A stretch of 64,000 nucleotides of DNA from Chaetorhynchus papuensis (taxonomy: Eukaryota > Chordata > Aves > Passeriformes > Rhipiduridae). Positions 26,901-41,900 of the stretch are shown piece by piece. Made by a program: the position numbers and the translations under genes. The notes beneath the pieces are model-generated. The model made no database searches. It saw only the letters and a program-made list of their open reading frames with translations, and was not told the DNA's origin. Every line of letters begins with the position of its first letter. Position 1 is the first letter of the stretch. Location: positions 186,001 to 250,000 of the forward strand of contig VWYX01000711.1 in the NCBI GenBank assembly GCA_013396525.1, given 5' to 3'.

Positions 26901-29900
26901 AAAGTTTAAAATCTAGCTTTAACTCAGGTGAAAAATGGATTTGAGGAAAGGTTCTCACAAAGGAATGGACCAACCATTAAGGTGTAGAATATTTTCATAT
27001 AAACTCTCTGTATTTCCTTTTGCAGAGGTTGTAAAAATTATTTAAGTATTCATGGAGTCAAAAAGACAGAGAAAGAGTAGCCAGCACTTCTGGAAAGTCA
27101 AGATAGCAGATGAAATGGGAGTTTCAGTAAAGGAACCGGAATTAATACTTGAATACTTTCAACATGATGGACAAGAAGGCATCAACAGAAATGATCAAGA
27201 ACAGATGATCCCTCTGTATAGTGACTAGTGTCCAGGGTATTTTTGTAGACGATGCGTGTTCTGGCCCTCCATGCTGAGCAATTTTTTACATACATTTGGT
27301 GGGTGCATCAGTATCATCATAAACTGCACAATCTTAGCCTCGTGCTTAGCCTTTTTTTACATTTAAAAGTTGTCAACAGTTTTAGCTAGAATTTACAAAC
27401 AGTTCTTTCCCCAGGAGAGAAGGAAAAAGCAACTCCAGAACCCTTTTTGATACTATCTGTGTTCAGAAAGCAAAATACAGAGTTGTATAGGCAAAATGTG
27501 GTTAACCCTCCTAAGTGACTACATGGCATGAAAATTGTTAATACCTCCCTCATATTGCTCGTTTATGATTTTTTTGAGGTTTACTTCCTCAGTGCAATTA
27601 GAATGAATGTTTTTTTCTCTCAGTGTTTTTCCAGGAATATGGACCTGACCATAACAGGACAGCCTATGTTTGAGCTAAGCTTTCAGTTTAATTTTGCAGA
27701 TCATGTTTAAGTTGCAGAGAATGGAACAACCATGGCAGGCTTTAATTTCCTCTGGTCATTAATATTTAATTGTCAGATAATCCTATCAAAAGTACAGTAG
27801 GTCGCAATGAAATTCAGTATTTCCAATAAAGTTGCAACAGAAATTGAACACTTCCTACTTTACAGTAAGAATAGTATTTATTCACATAGAACGGTAATTT
27901 CATTTTCACTAAATATACACATCCATGGAATGTGCAAAATACCAATGAGCTAAGCCACTAAGCTAAGCTTAGTTAGTTTGAGTCTCATAGGAGTTAAAAG
28001 TTAATTTGAGAATAATTTACTTAAATGTTTCTCAGTTCCTTCAGGAATCTTTCTAGACTGTCTCCTCTCTGCTCTGTTGTGTATCAGCAGACATCTGTTC
28101 TTGCCTGTTGAAGTCCCCCATGAGAGCCAGGGCTAGCGAGCATGAGACTTCTCCCAGCTTCCTACAGAATACTTCATCTGTATCTTCATCCTACTTGGGT
28201 GGCCTGTAACAAACTCCCACCAGGATGTCTGCCTTGTTGCCCTTCCCCCTGAATCTTTATCCATAAACATTCAACTCTTATCCACACCGTCATTAAGCTC
28301 TAGACAACCATAACACTGATAACATTCAGGACTATCTTGCCAACTCTCCTTCCTTGCCTATCTCTTCCAAAGATTTTGCAGCCATCCATTGCAGCACCCC
28401 AGCTGTGCTAATCATCCCACCATGTTTCCATGTCACAGTTTTCCTGCTGCCCAATAGCTTCCAGCTCCTCCTGTTTGTTGCCCATGCCACGTGCATTGGT
28501 GTAGATCCACTTCAGTGGGGCTGTTGATCCCACCACCTTTATGTGGGGGGAAGCCCTAATTCCTACATGACCATTCTCAGGTGTTTCTCTGCTTTCTAAT
28601 GTATCAATAATTTTTGTGCCTTTGCTGCCACACAGATCTTCATTCCTGCCCCCACTGAGATGGCAGACCAAAGGACCTTTTTGCACTCTGTCCCTCCAAC
28701 GCTGGTGTGCTACCCCCAGGTGATCTTTAGTGAGCATGGCTTTATCCCTTTTCCCTTCAAGTTTAATTTAAAACTCTTTCAGTGAGCCCTGAAAACTCCT
28801 GTGCAACCATCCTTTTCCTGCTTTGTGACAGGCACACCCTGTCTGTCACCAGCAGGCTCAATGTCATGTAAATTGATCCATGATTAAAAAGACTAAAATT
28901 CTGCAGGGAGGGAGTTGAAGAGGAGATTTGCCTGCTGCTCTGGGCAGGAACTTGTCCCCATTGTCCCCTGTCATTTAGGTCACTGCATTTTGTTGGACAG
29001 AGAGAGCATAGGGAATCCTCCATATCATGCATTGTCTGCCCTTTTGGACCTGTCCCAGGGAAGGTAGTTTAGCTGTCTCTTGACCCCGATACTCCTCAAC
29101 CTACTTGCCTGCTCCTGGAGCTCTGTTCCTAAGTGGAGTAGCTCCTGTTCCCGGGTACACCTCCCACAGGGACTCTCACTGCTGCTGGCCCCTACTGGCA
29201 CAAGAGCAGGGCACACTCTGCAGCCTGGCACCAGGGTGTCAGTGTATTCCCACTGGAGCCCTGCCTGGGCAGCTGCCTCCGCTGGTCACACAGTCCTGCA
29301 GTCTTGCTTAATTCCTTTCATGTTTTGGCCATCAGCAAAAAATAGATACTGATAATTTCTCAGAGAAAGAATAATGTAAGACTAATGTAGCTGGCATCAC
29401 AGCTCAGCTTGTGGTCTCAGATCCTGATTCTAACGTCATTTAAAAAATCATAAAAGATAAAAGGTTAAACTGTTCTGCTTAATAAGTAGTAAGATTTTGA
29501 AAGGTGAATGTAATAGAATGTGAAGATTTTGTACATTGACTAGGATGTCCAGGCTTCTGGACAGCCAGAAATCCAAGAGGTACCCACTGTAGGTGTAAAT
29601 GTTCAGTCAGTTGTGTACATGCAGTAAGCCAATACTTCCAGGATCTGTCAACTAAATTGCCTGTGTTGTGCACAGATGGACAGGATCTGCACAGTAAATG
29701 TTATGTTTTCAGAATGTCCCAAGTAAAATACTGGTGCAGCCTTCCAAGCTGACTGAAATTATGGAAATTACATACAGCCCAAATTATCTGTATTGATGAG
29801 CTCTCTGCCTGATGAAAAGATAATGGGTATCATGACTCCAGGCACTCTATGTGTTAATAATGTATCAAAATAGGCAGCCATTAATGGTGGGCTGCAATTT

Positions 29901-32900
29901 TTGTGGCATAGATTGTTTTAAGAAAAAGTCATAAAAAGAGACGCCTATAGCTAAAGATGACGTTTCAAACTTTTTTTTTTTTCTTTGTGTGTGTGTGTGT
30001 GTGTGTTTGTACTCAAAACTATGCATTTTCTATCCAGCCTGGTCAGTAAGTTAACTGTCATTGCATACTGAATCTTGTAGCCAACATGTGCTTACTGCAA
30101 AACATTTTAGAAACCCTAATTATCTAATCACATAGACTACCAACAAGATAAAGTAAGTAAAAGCCATTTCCAAAGTAATTTGTTGGACTTAAATCAGTGT
30201 GTTCTTTTGCTTCTGTTTGAGCTTTACTCATATGTACAGATTACAAATCCTGTAATGCATAGTGAATGACAGTAGGAAAGAACTTTTTCTTGTGAGAGTT
30301 GATTCTAGCAATTAGAGCAATTTAACAAGAGGTTTTTGAGGTTGTATATTTGGTATGTCTTCAGGTTAATCATGTTATGTTACAATAGGTCACAGCCAGG
30401 CATTATTGTTGCTGTAATGTAAAATATTCATTCCAGAATGAGTGAAGGGAATGAGAGGTTTCAGTCAGCAGTGCCCATAATAAGCTGAGTTTCTGAAAGA
30501 GTGGGGTAACCCCATTACAGCTCTTTGGTTTAAGGAATTTTGGTGGATTACAACTGGTACGGTTGAAGCTGATACCCATTTGGTAGCCATAAGGAAATTT
30601 CATATGTTCTTTATTGAAGATGTAGGAAAATCTGTTGTTTCTTTGCAGACATTTTTAATGCAATGTGTTCTAAGTACAAGCATAGTCTAGGTACTTCTTA
30701 GATCCCTTTTCTGCCATGTATTATACAATAATCAATGGGCTTTTACAAGGCATTGTTAAAGCCAAGTTAATATTGATTTATCTCAGAGATGACAGACCTT
30801 TGAAAATTTTTCCATCTTTATGTTAGTAAGGACATGCACGTAACTCTATTAACTTTATTCTTTAACAATTAGTCCATCAAAGCAATATGTTTCCTTCAAC
30901 TTTGGCAAGTCTCAACTTCAAAAATAACGAATTATTTCCTTATATTTGTATTTTTGTTTGACAGAAACCTTGGAAGGAAAGAGAAGCAATGTTTCTGGGG
31001 TCAGAATTTGAACTCTAGAGTACCATTAACGTACTATACTCCCAAATAATTTATCAGAGGAAGACCAGTGGTAAATAAAAGTTTGAAAGAACCAAACATA
31101 ATGAAGTGTCAGTAGAAGTAAAAGTCTATAAAGTTTTCAAGGGCAGACAGTATTACATTAAAACAGAAGTATTAATTATATTTTGTTTAAAACACCATTT
31201 TCAAAGGAAGTTTTTGCCATCATTGTATATTAAAATAAAATGCATTTTTTTCATGGGCAACTGAGATGGCATGGTACATCATAACACTACAGATATGATG
31301 GGAAGGAATATGAAATGGGATCTTATTTCATAGAAATTTAAATGAGGTTTTAAAAATTATTATATCTGAAACCTACAGTATTGTTATAGTTATCTAGATA
31401 CAAAATATTTCACATTTTCTTTCCATTTCTTTTTTTTGAGCAAAAATGGCAGTCTTTCTCATAATATTTCTTTTTTTGGCTCATGTACTTTACAGAAGCT
31501 GACACTAAAATCCTGTCTAGATCTTTTCTAACTTGGCAAAATACTTAGCTAAAATAACTGTTACTGATTATGGAATGTACAGTCAGCAAATAGAAAAAAC
31601 AAATTAGAAAGCCATAGTGTTATTTATAATCATGAGCAATTAAAATTTTTGAGGCAAGTTATATGAAGAAAATGAGAAAACCACTAGTCGAAATAATGGA
31701 TTTTAATCATGACACACTAATAATGTGATCATTCAATTTACAATGTTAAATAATTCAGTTTGTTATATTCTAAATACAATTTCTCAACAGTAACTATCAC
31801 TGAATTTTTTTTACTGTATTATTTTTGTGATCTCTATTGTAAGCCATTAATTTGACATTAAAAGGTAAAATGATTATAACAACATAACAGTGAATACAAT
31901 AAGGAAAACGATTGTGAGAAATCAAAGAAAGTTTAACTAACTTTTGATGCTATAAAAAGAATCTTACTCTTAGAAAGCATTTTCTGTTGCTGGGTGTGTT
32001 TCAGTTGTATCCTCACACGTTAGCCGTGCTGTCAGTGAGACTTCAGGCTGAAGCAAACGCTGTGACAACAACTCCAGTTCCTCTTCACAAGCCTTGTTAT
32101 GAAATGCAAAGCAACCAAACAATACAGTCCAGTGCAGTTCATCTCACTGTCTAACAGTGAATGCTGGCTGTGTCTAAGAAAGGGACTGAATATTCCAAAC
32201 CTATCCACATGTGAATAACATTGTAACTACAGAATACCGCCTGCATTATGTGAAAAATATACCTGTCTCAGTAACACCTACTCACTTTTTCGTAATTTGT
32301 ACCCAAACTCAAATTTATTATTTATTTGTACCCAAAGTCAAATTTATGGGAAAAATAATCAAGGCACTCATTTCCCAAGGGGCAGTCTCAGACTGTTACA
32401 AATCAAAACTGATTGGAGAGGGGCAAGGAGGAGGAAATTTCAGTTGGGGTAAGTTAACCATTGGGAACATCCACAGGCTTCTTGCCATTCACACTAAGGA
32501 CCGACATAGACAGAAGGTGAGGTCCCCAAGCCCATCACATGTTAGAGCTGAACACCAATCCATCCCACCCCCTCACTCCTGGGGTGCTGGATTCTTATGG
32601 CAGGCTGCTGACCACAAGAAGGCAAGTTAGCAGTTTCACATAAAACTTTCTAGGCCACTAAAATGTCTTCTGTCTTACACACACAGTCCTTCCTCATTCA
32701 CCTACTATGGAATATCATCAATTAGTTTAACTTACAGATTAAAAGTAATAGGGAGGAAAATGTCCTAAAATTTTTGATTTCTTTGTTATTGCTGACCTTC
32801 ATACTGAAGAAGGTGGAGGACTAAAATTTCTTTTGTAGAACAAAGACAGTGGAAACCACAAAGGTTAAAATAGATGGATAATATAATAAAATATCCAAAC

Positions 32901-35900
32901 CTATTTTGGGATTCTTGGTTTTTTTTTTATTTTGATGGGGTTTTTGGTTTGTTGGTTTGGGGTTGTTTTTGGAACTGTTTGATTTTTAAAGGCAGAAGTA
33001 TTAGGAACTACAGCCTCTGGAATGCTTGTGCTATTTCTCAGTAATTGCAGTAATTTGATAGCATGTTAATATGCTGAATCTCTGGAATTACTGACTTTAA
33101 TGAGGTTGAGAGATTCAATTGATTGCATTGTTGACAGACAATTAGCTGATTAGGAGAAGAGCAAAATAAGAAGAATACATTCTTTAGAAGAGGCTAGAAA
33201 GAGGTGAGGATCATATATACGTTTCTTAGAACTTTTCAAGGTCAAGGTTTTCTAGAAATAAAGAATTGAGAAAACACAACAAAAAGCCCACATGAAGTGG
33301 AAAAAGGTGGCAGGAGTGGTTGACTCTGAGGAAGAGCTATTGGTTTTCAGTCAGCACCAGAACAGGGATAAGCTTTGTATCTAGACTGCATGCTACATTA
33401 CTTATCCCAAATGTTTGGATTACTTTTCCTTTTGTTCATTACTGTCTTTGCAGAATAACTACAAGCAATCTAAGTTAAAAGAAAAAATGAAGAAAGTAAA
33501 TCAAAATACACTGACGTGAGTTTAGGAACTTCTGCATTGCTGAAATTTCACTGTGACAGATCTGCTGTTTATTTCAGTTATTTAACAGTCTTTTCAATTT
33601 ATTGCCAGCTTCTATGAATTTGACAGTGTAATATTTTGTGACAGTTAAAGCCTTACTTCATGTAAATGGACTTTGATTTCAGGCATTCCAAAGAAATTTA
33701 ATACAGGTCTGTCTCACACTGATAAAGAAAGAAGACAGACATACATAACCAGCAGCATTTTTGACAGTTTTCTGCCAAGTCACACTATGTAGCTTCAGCT
33801 GAGAAATGAAAAATAATTTTGTTTAACATTACCCTATGGAGTCTAAAGAGAGTTCAATGAATTTCAGTCCTGAACTTCCAATCCTGTATACAAGTAATAT
33901 CTGAGTCATGAAAAGCTCGCACCATTCTGTCATGCATCCCTTGTTAATGTCCTTCTTTGACTTTATAAAAAGACTTAACAAAGGAAATGAGTATCCATAG
34001 TTGCTCTACCATAAAAAGGTAGTATTTAGTATGAATAGCCCCATTCCAAACCCTCAAGTTCCATGGAAAAGCTAGTCTGCTTTTCATGAGTTCATTATAA
34101 AAGAGTAGTATCTCAAGATAGACAATTTACAAATGGTTATACATCTATGATTTTGAATTATTATATTCAGAACGTTGCAAGAAGAGAAGGAATGCAGCAC
34201 CACATGTGCAAATCAGGCTACGGTAGAGAAGTTAATGGAAAAAGCTGAAAGAGAAGAAAGGGACAGAGGACCCATTGCTCACCCAGGCTCTTCACAGTGG
34301 TACTTGATGGGAGGAAGGTAGTGTAACTGGGACAAAAGAGGATCAGACTAAATATGAGAAAAAATGTTTTTGAAGAAAAACTTTTTCCAACCTGAGTACA
34401 GTCAAGAAATGGAGCAGGTTTCACAGAGAGGCTGAACAGCCTCTGTTCTTGGACATTTTCAAGCGTTACTGAATAAACCCCTGAGCAACCTGGTCTGATC
34501 TCATCACTGATTGTGTTTTGAGTAGGAAGTTGAACTAGAGGGCTCCTACAGCCCCTTGCAACCTGAATTATTATTTTATCCTGTGATTATATGGTACTGG
34601 TTACCCAACAGCTGCAAAAAAGAGAAGGCTTTAGTAAAGTAACAGGACAAAGGAGAAGCTATTGTCAGATGGGAAAAGAGGTAAGAAAACCCTTATTGCA
34701 ATGGCTTTCTCCACTTGCTCTCTATTGCAACTATAGGAGGAGGCAGGTACATCTAAAATTAGGAACAGGAAAGATGGCTGTCTACAAAGTCTTCACACCA
34801 GCCCTGGAATGAGTGATGGGGCTGGAGTGGGGAGTCTACCAAGGTAATTTAGATAATTATGGCCAAGAAAAACCATATATGTTAAGGGTAATCTAGAACA
34901 ATTTGTTCCTTATGCTGTGTTTTGCTTTTGCGACTCTTGTAACAGAATTGTATTTCTCTTCTTGACAGAAATCAGTACACATACTCAATTATATTTAAAT
35001 CTTGTCACACCATAAACCAGAGTCACCTCACATATGGAAGATAAAGACTTCCCTGGAAAGATGGACATAATTGGGGTGCACTGAAAAGAAATGTTTGTGC
35101 TGTCTATATTCAGGGCTCCTCCTGAGTTTTCATGTTGCTTCCACACTAGGTTGCAGGTGTCTTTTTGTGCTGTTAACACTGGTTTATGCAGAGAAAGACA
35201 ACTCCCTTGGTATGTCTGGAACTTCTTTGATGAGACATCTGAAAGTGGAAAATGGCTTCGCACTTCAGGAGGGAGGGATGGAAAGGAAACCTGTCACACT
35301 AACATAAGACATACTTGAAAAGGTCTCCTTCCTTTTTTATTCTGTTCATTGCCCTCCAAAGAAGAAAGACTGAGTTCCATTCCTAAGACTTAATATTTTT
35401 TTTGCCTACATATTCAAAACAGGAGTAAAACTATTAACTCTTCAGAAGTTCACAGCTAGATGGTATTGATAGTGACACTAGAGGAAATGGGGAAGGAACT
35501 ATTAGCTTCACTTTAAAGTGAAATAGGAAAAAAGATACATAAAATGTCAAGGATATTAGTAAATATCTGTGAAGATATGTGTAAGTACTAAAATAATTTC
35601 TGATTTCAGGAAAAAAGGTGGAGTTGAATGTGCAACCATGGACAATAACATTTTTGTCTTATACAACTTTGTTTCTCTTTTAGTGGCAAAGCATTACTAT
35701 AACACTGGTTGAGAAAGTGCAGATGGTTGCTGTAATCCTAGGATCTCTGTTCTTAGTAGCAAGTGTGACTTGGCTTCTATGGTCAGCCTTCAGCCCTTAT
35801 GCAGTATGGCAAAGAAAGGACATCCTTTTTCAAATCTGCTATGGAATGTATGGTTTTATGGATCTAGTATGCATAGGTAAGCTCAAAATCTTTAAACAGC

Positions 35901-38900
35901 ACAGACTGTGGTTTAAGACTGACTATTTCTATTTTTCTAATTGGTCACTCTAATTTATCACTCCAGTTCTTTGCAGATTTATTCTCAGCTGATACCTTTC
36001 GCAAGTGCTGCTTTTTACAGTGTTGCAAATACTGAGAGAAAAAAGCATCAAAGAAACTTTACTCTCAGATTCATCAGTGTCTTCCCAAAATCTTAGTGGT
36101 GAGAACAGTATCAGTTTAAATTTCTTGATACAACAGACAACTAGCAAAGTTCAGGAAGTTAAACAGATGAAAATATGAAAGGCATTATTAAAATAATTAG
36201 TAAAATTACACACTGTCGAGTCGTCTTCTGATGCCAGTTTGAATTAGATTGTATCATCATGAAGCACAGAAGAAGCCCTTGAAGGTGTTATCACACTGCA
36301 CACCCAAAATTAGTTTGCACAGATTTATATAGGTCACTGTGCTAGAAATGGAGGAGAACAGAGAAGTCAGGCATGAGTTCTTTGCACATCATAAACAGTT
36401 ATGAAACACTTACACAGAGCTAACTATAGTAACTTGCTTTACTATTAAAAAGTCCCAAGTTGTTCAGCTGAAATCTCATAAGAGAAAATACTTTTTACTG
36501 CAACACTGTATTGACCACTTCTGAAATTTCTGAAAGTACTCTGGACTTGGGAATATTTAAATAGAAATCCCTTTAGTATTTGGTAAAACAACCTTGATTT
36601 GATTGTTAGAATAGTTATGGTTATTTGCAGAGAAAATTTACATTAAATATTACATAATTATATAATTTAGAGAATTAAATTTACATAATTAGTAATATTA
36701 ATGTACATAAACCACATTCATGGAATTTCAATTGCAAGAAAATGCAGAAGTGAAATGCCATCTGATGCTTGCATTGGCATTTTTGAGAGATAAATGTTAT
36801 CTGAATCTTATATATGGGAATTAGAAGGGCAGTGCTGAATTCTGCTCCACAAGGAGCAAAGAAACAGAGTGATTCCTGATATCAAGGGTTTTGCTTCAAC
36901 TGTAAAGCCACATCATCTTTTATTGGAACCATCCTGTTACTGTAAAAGTATTTATATTTCAGCTACATCAGCAGTTCTGTTCATTTTGTAATTTTTGTTA
37001 GAGAAGGCTGCTCTGGAATATTTTGTAACACAGGCTTTCTTCTGTGAACCCAAATCTCAGACAGAAAAGTGAGCAGAATCTCATGCTTTGGACAAGTGCT
37101 CATCTTTTAAATGAATAAAAGGGCTCAGCTACACGTCCTCTTAGATGCTGATTTCTGAATATCACCTGTTCCAGCTTAACACTTAATATTGAGGGCTTTG
37201 CTTTTGTTTAAAAATACACTAAATGAAGATTAAATGTGCTTCAGGCATTCCAAACATTTCATTTATAAGGAATTCTGGCTTGTTTGGCTTTTCTTCCCCA
37301 GTAAAAAAATTACTTTGGTAAGCATCAGCTAGTTGAAATAACCAGTTACTTCAAATCATTTTCATTTTCCCCATTTGTTTTACTGTTAAAACAACTAAAC
37401 CACATTGAACTCCAAATCAGTCAGAAACATCTGTGGGTGATCAGAAATAGTCCTGTATTTATCCCTAGAAGTAAACACTTGGAAGGTGACCTTCCATAGA
37501 TTGGTACCTGCAGTTCTGTAGCTGCCTTTGAAGCCAGCCAGGCTCAAGCCACCACTGAAGTGGAAGCTACTGAACTATCGTGTACCTCACATGGAGCTGC
37601 TGGCCCAGCTACACCCTGCAGGAGCAAAGCAAACACACAGCTGTCTTCCCCCACAAGATAAAATTACTTTCCTGCCATTTAATAAATGCATATTTTATAG
37701 TCCTTTCATAAATAATACATGGAACTTTAAATGTAAAACTGACTACAATGAAACATATTTGGACACCGTTTTGTAGTTACAAAGTTCACTGCAGATATGA
37801 CTTAACAGTTTACTAGACTGTATCTGGAAATTCAGAAAGCTGTATAAAGGAGGTTTGGTGACTGAGGAATTTTGATAATCCAGATTCATTCAAACCCACT
37901 TATTTTGCATATAATTTCAAGTAATTTGCATTCTGTTAGCTTGTAAGATCAGGACTTTTTGTAACTCTTAAAAATAGCCATTAATATAGTCAACCTTATT
38001 CAATGTTATCTTTTTCTTTCATGATAAAGTGAGGGGGTTTAGACTGATAGTTTTAATTTAAAACTTTCAAATTAAATTCTCTAATAGATGTATGTAATTA
38101 TTACTTACAAATTATTTCAAAAACCCCAAACACTTTCCATTATTCTGGTGACTTCCCAAGGCATTAACTTATGATTTTACCATTATCATGTATAATCTCT
38201 TATATCATAAAGCTTGTAATGCTTACAACCAGCTACAGTTCTCACTTAGTATCTCCTCTCCTTCCATCTGTCTTTAGTCATCCATGGCATTCTCATAGTT
38301 TTCCAAAAGATTTACAGTGACTGAATACCTCTACTCCCACTGTAATTTCTCTTTATTTCAATGAAAAATCTATGCAGAAATACAGGTTTTCCTGTGCACT
38401 ACATATTTCAAGATAATGCTTGAGATACTGGTGGTATGACCAAGATTTATTCCATCTGCCTTCCTTTATGCTTGCCTACACCTCTGCAGAAACAATACAA
38501 ATATTCTTGGTCATTTGTGAAATGTAAATATCTTCAGACAAAAAGTGCGAAGCACTTCTGAAATGTTTTGCTATGATTTTTACAAGCAGTTTGCCTAAAG
38601 GTACTGATGTATTTTTATGACATCTTTGAAAATGGGAACATAACAATTTGTTTACCCAGTCATTGACTTATATATCATATGTAGCACACCAGTCACTTTC
38701 TTATTAAGTAAATTACATGTAACTTGTATTTTACTTCTTTGTTTTGTTTTACATTTCAACAAAAGAAAAATCCCAAAGGTTATAGATCACCAGCGTAATA
38801 TGTTCAGTTCATTCCAGCATACATGTTTTATTGGTATCCACTGTTTTCTTTCTAGTCTGAATTCTTCCAGAATTCTTCCTGACAAACAGGATTGTTTTTA

Positions 38901-41900
38901 CTTATCAGTGTTAGTTTTAACCCTACAAGTCATTACCTTGTACTTTTCTGCATCAAAGCTGAGTGTAAAGCTGTTCTCTTTGAAATCTGCTGTTGGTAGA
39001 AGTTTTCCTAAAGCAAACCTTGAACGCTGATCAAGTAGAACTACAGCCTGTGAAAGCCAGAGCTATTCCAGTGATAGTGCTAGGATCAGGCCATCCATGC
39101 AGGGATTACCAAAGGGAGTGAGTTCATGAAAGGAATGAATAATATAAATCCCTTATCTAGCCACTGAAGTACAGTGTATCAAGCCTTTGCCATTCCACTT
39201 TATAGACCTAGCAATTATTTTGCATAACAGAAAATTCATAGAATTTTATATATTTTTTCACTGGAAAATAGTTGTAACTACTGGTCATGAATGGTTCTAA
39301 CATGAACAAAACCTCTCACAGATAACAACAGTTGACTTGCAAGCCCAGAACAACAGTGCTGCTCCTTTTCCAGCAGTAAAAAGCAGTTGTAACATTGCAC
39401 TAGCATCATGATTGGTGCCAGCAGTACTGTGGCAAGGGAGTAAGAGATGGGAGCCAGTTCGAGGTGTGACTTGCCCTCTGAAAGCCTCTTTCTTCCCTGC
39501 TAAGGAACTTGATGCCTTGCAACATTCCTGTAACTCCTTGGTTGTAAAAAGGAACAGGCTGAATTTGCTTACAATAAACACATCTAGATGCATTTTATGT
39601 CTTTACTCAGAAAGCCTTTTTTTCCTCCCACACTAGATCTGATTCTAAATAGTTTATAAAGAATTATATTACTATTTTTAGTGTGGACATGTTTCACTTT
39701 AATGCTGTGAGCAATTGATTGCCTTGGGTTTTTTTACATCTGTGGGCCCTAGAATAGTTTTAAGACATGGCTTTTTGTCCAGAGGTGAAGTCTGTTCTTG
39801 AAAATAATTTTTTATTCCTGGATAAAATCTTGTGATGTTTCTGGGAGGACCATTCCTAAATAATTATATATAAGATTAGTGTGATAAATAAGATAAAGTC
39901 ATAACCTAATACCACCAAATCTGAATGATATAAGACAAGCTGTCTGCTTCTAAAGACATTCAGTAGTAAAAATTTGAAGTATCTTGTGAGTCAGGATAAG
40001 AAAACTTTTGATTACAGTGAAAGAATAAAATAGTACTTGGCAAAAATATAAGAAAAGAAAATCAAGATTCTCCATAATCCTATTGGCTGGATCCCACAGC
40101 AGTCCCTCCATCTTAGACATAAAACCTAAAGGTAAAATCTTCTTAGAACCATAGGACATTTAGATGGGTCCATCATCCTAAAACTCTGTTCTTTGTAGAT
40201 ATTATTAGGACAGAACATCTGAACAGATAACAGTAGTGAATTCTAATATTTCTTGGGATCATCTGAATCAATATAATTTTTTTTTGCCTACAAGTGTTCA
40301 GCTGTGTCCTCTGTGCTGTTGAAATCATGGTGTTAGGAACAAATCAGTATTCTTCAGGGATTTATTCTTGTTTTCTCTCTCTTATCTACATATGTTGCTG
40401 TGGAACCCTTCAGAGAAAGGAGATTTTTGCCATTTTCTTACAGCTCCACTTCAGTGACTAACTACTTACCTTTTGAGCATCAGAACTCCTCTGGACCTTG
40501 AAAATCTCCAGCATTTAAACCTTACCCAGAGTTCCTCTTGTTTGTGGTCTTGGTACTGTTGGTGCTAAGAACTTCCCGGCCCCCCCCGCAGTTCTTTTGC
40601 CTCTTCTACGTAGGTCTTTTTCAATCTGGAGCTCTATCAAGAAGGAAGCTAAAACTTTTTATGAGAGGAATTATGAAAGTGCTCCTTTTCTCCTTCAGCA
40701 CTGCCAAATCTGACAGCTTTATTCCAAGGCTTGCAATATTGTATCCTTTGTTTTGTAGCTCTTTTAAAGTATATGTGACTGACAGTTTCCACTATAAAGA
40801 AAATTTCTCATCCTTGCCAATGTTTAAAAACTTTGAAACATAATTTTAATAAATCCTGAAAGTCCCAAGACAGTAAAAAAGAGTTCCCTGAAAGAAGTCG
40901 TCCTATGACTTTCTGTTGTAATTTTGGGAAGATATTTTGACTGTTTAAATGTACCTCAATGATCCTTTCTCAAATACTTCCTTCTCTGTTCTGAAATAAT
41001 GTTGTTCAGGTTCTAGTGGAGTGCAGACATGTATCTTTACTTTGGAGTAAATAGTTTCTTTTAACTTTGCTTCACCACAGCCTTGAGAGAAGTTGGACCA
41101 AATAATGCTGTGTTCCAGGGAGAGGCTAAGGAAGACTATTCTCATCTCCTTTATCACTTTATAGGAAATGCAACAGAACACAAAAGGGTGGATCGTTGTC
41201 ACAGCAGTAAAATCATGGCTACTTTGGTTTGTAGATTCTATATATGATCAAACACATTTATTCTTTTTAATACAATCAAGCCAGTCTTGAAGGTACATTT
41301 ATGAATTGACTATTATTATTATTATTAGGCTAAATTTTCAAGACAGGTTGCTTTATCTGTATCTGAGAAAATGAAGACAGAAATCTTGCAATCAAGAAAA
41401 ACTTCCACTAAGATGCTTTGCTGTTACAAAATACATTTAGAATATTTACTATTTAATTTAGTTTATTTTGTGTTACTTTTGCTGTATTGGATGCTTCAAT
41501 GAATTGTAGGCAACTTGAAAGCCATACAGAGATGCTACATTCACTATCATGTCCTTCTGAAAGAAATCTTTGTGTTTCTCCATCTTTCAGTGTACTGATC
41601 TTAAAAAATGTGTTAAGAGTAGGTGTTGTTATCTGCAAATCATTGCACTCGAATCTGAGTAATGTAAATATTTTTATCACCCTTTCTCCTTGTGTCATCT
41701 TTCTGTGAGCATCTCCTTTCTGGTATCAGTCAGTCACGCTAAAGGACCTCAGACACTTAAATCACAATTTTGTTGTGTAGAAACAGATGATATACAATCT
41801 CTTCAGCTAAAGGACATCCCAGATCACGTTACAGATGTGGCCATGTATAGGAGAATATTGGGCAAAAAGCACACTGGGCAAAAGATTTATAAATGTTTTT

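Larger units (their letters stand above)
13027..35683 (+). other. MARCHF11 intron 2 (22,657 bp)
   Basis: GT-AG intron in phase 0. It is AT-rich and non-coding. It contains a 28-bp tandem duplication (14314-14369), CR1 fragments at about 22045-22385 (+), 23036-23175 (-), 24191-24415 (-), 28040-29290 (-) and 34235-34590 (+), an AT-rich tract (25420-25620) and a TG microsatellite (about 29986-30008). Apart from these, 14370-22044, 24416-28039 and 29291-34234 hold only small unrecognised ORFs that I do not believe are genes. Confidence 0.9.

Noticed and set aside
32211..32630. 139-codon ORF in intron 2
   Set aside because: It runs through a local direct repeat, shows no known motif and lies inside an intron; not supported as a gene.
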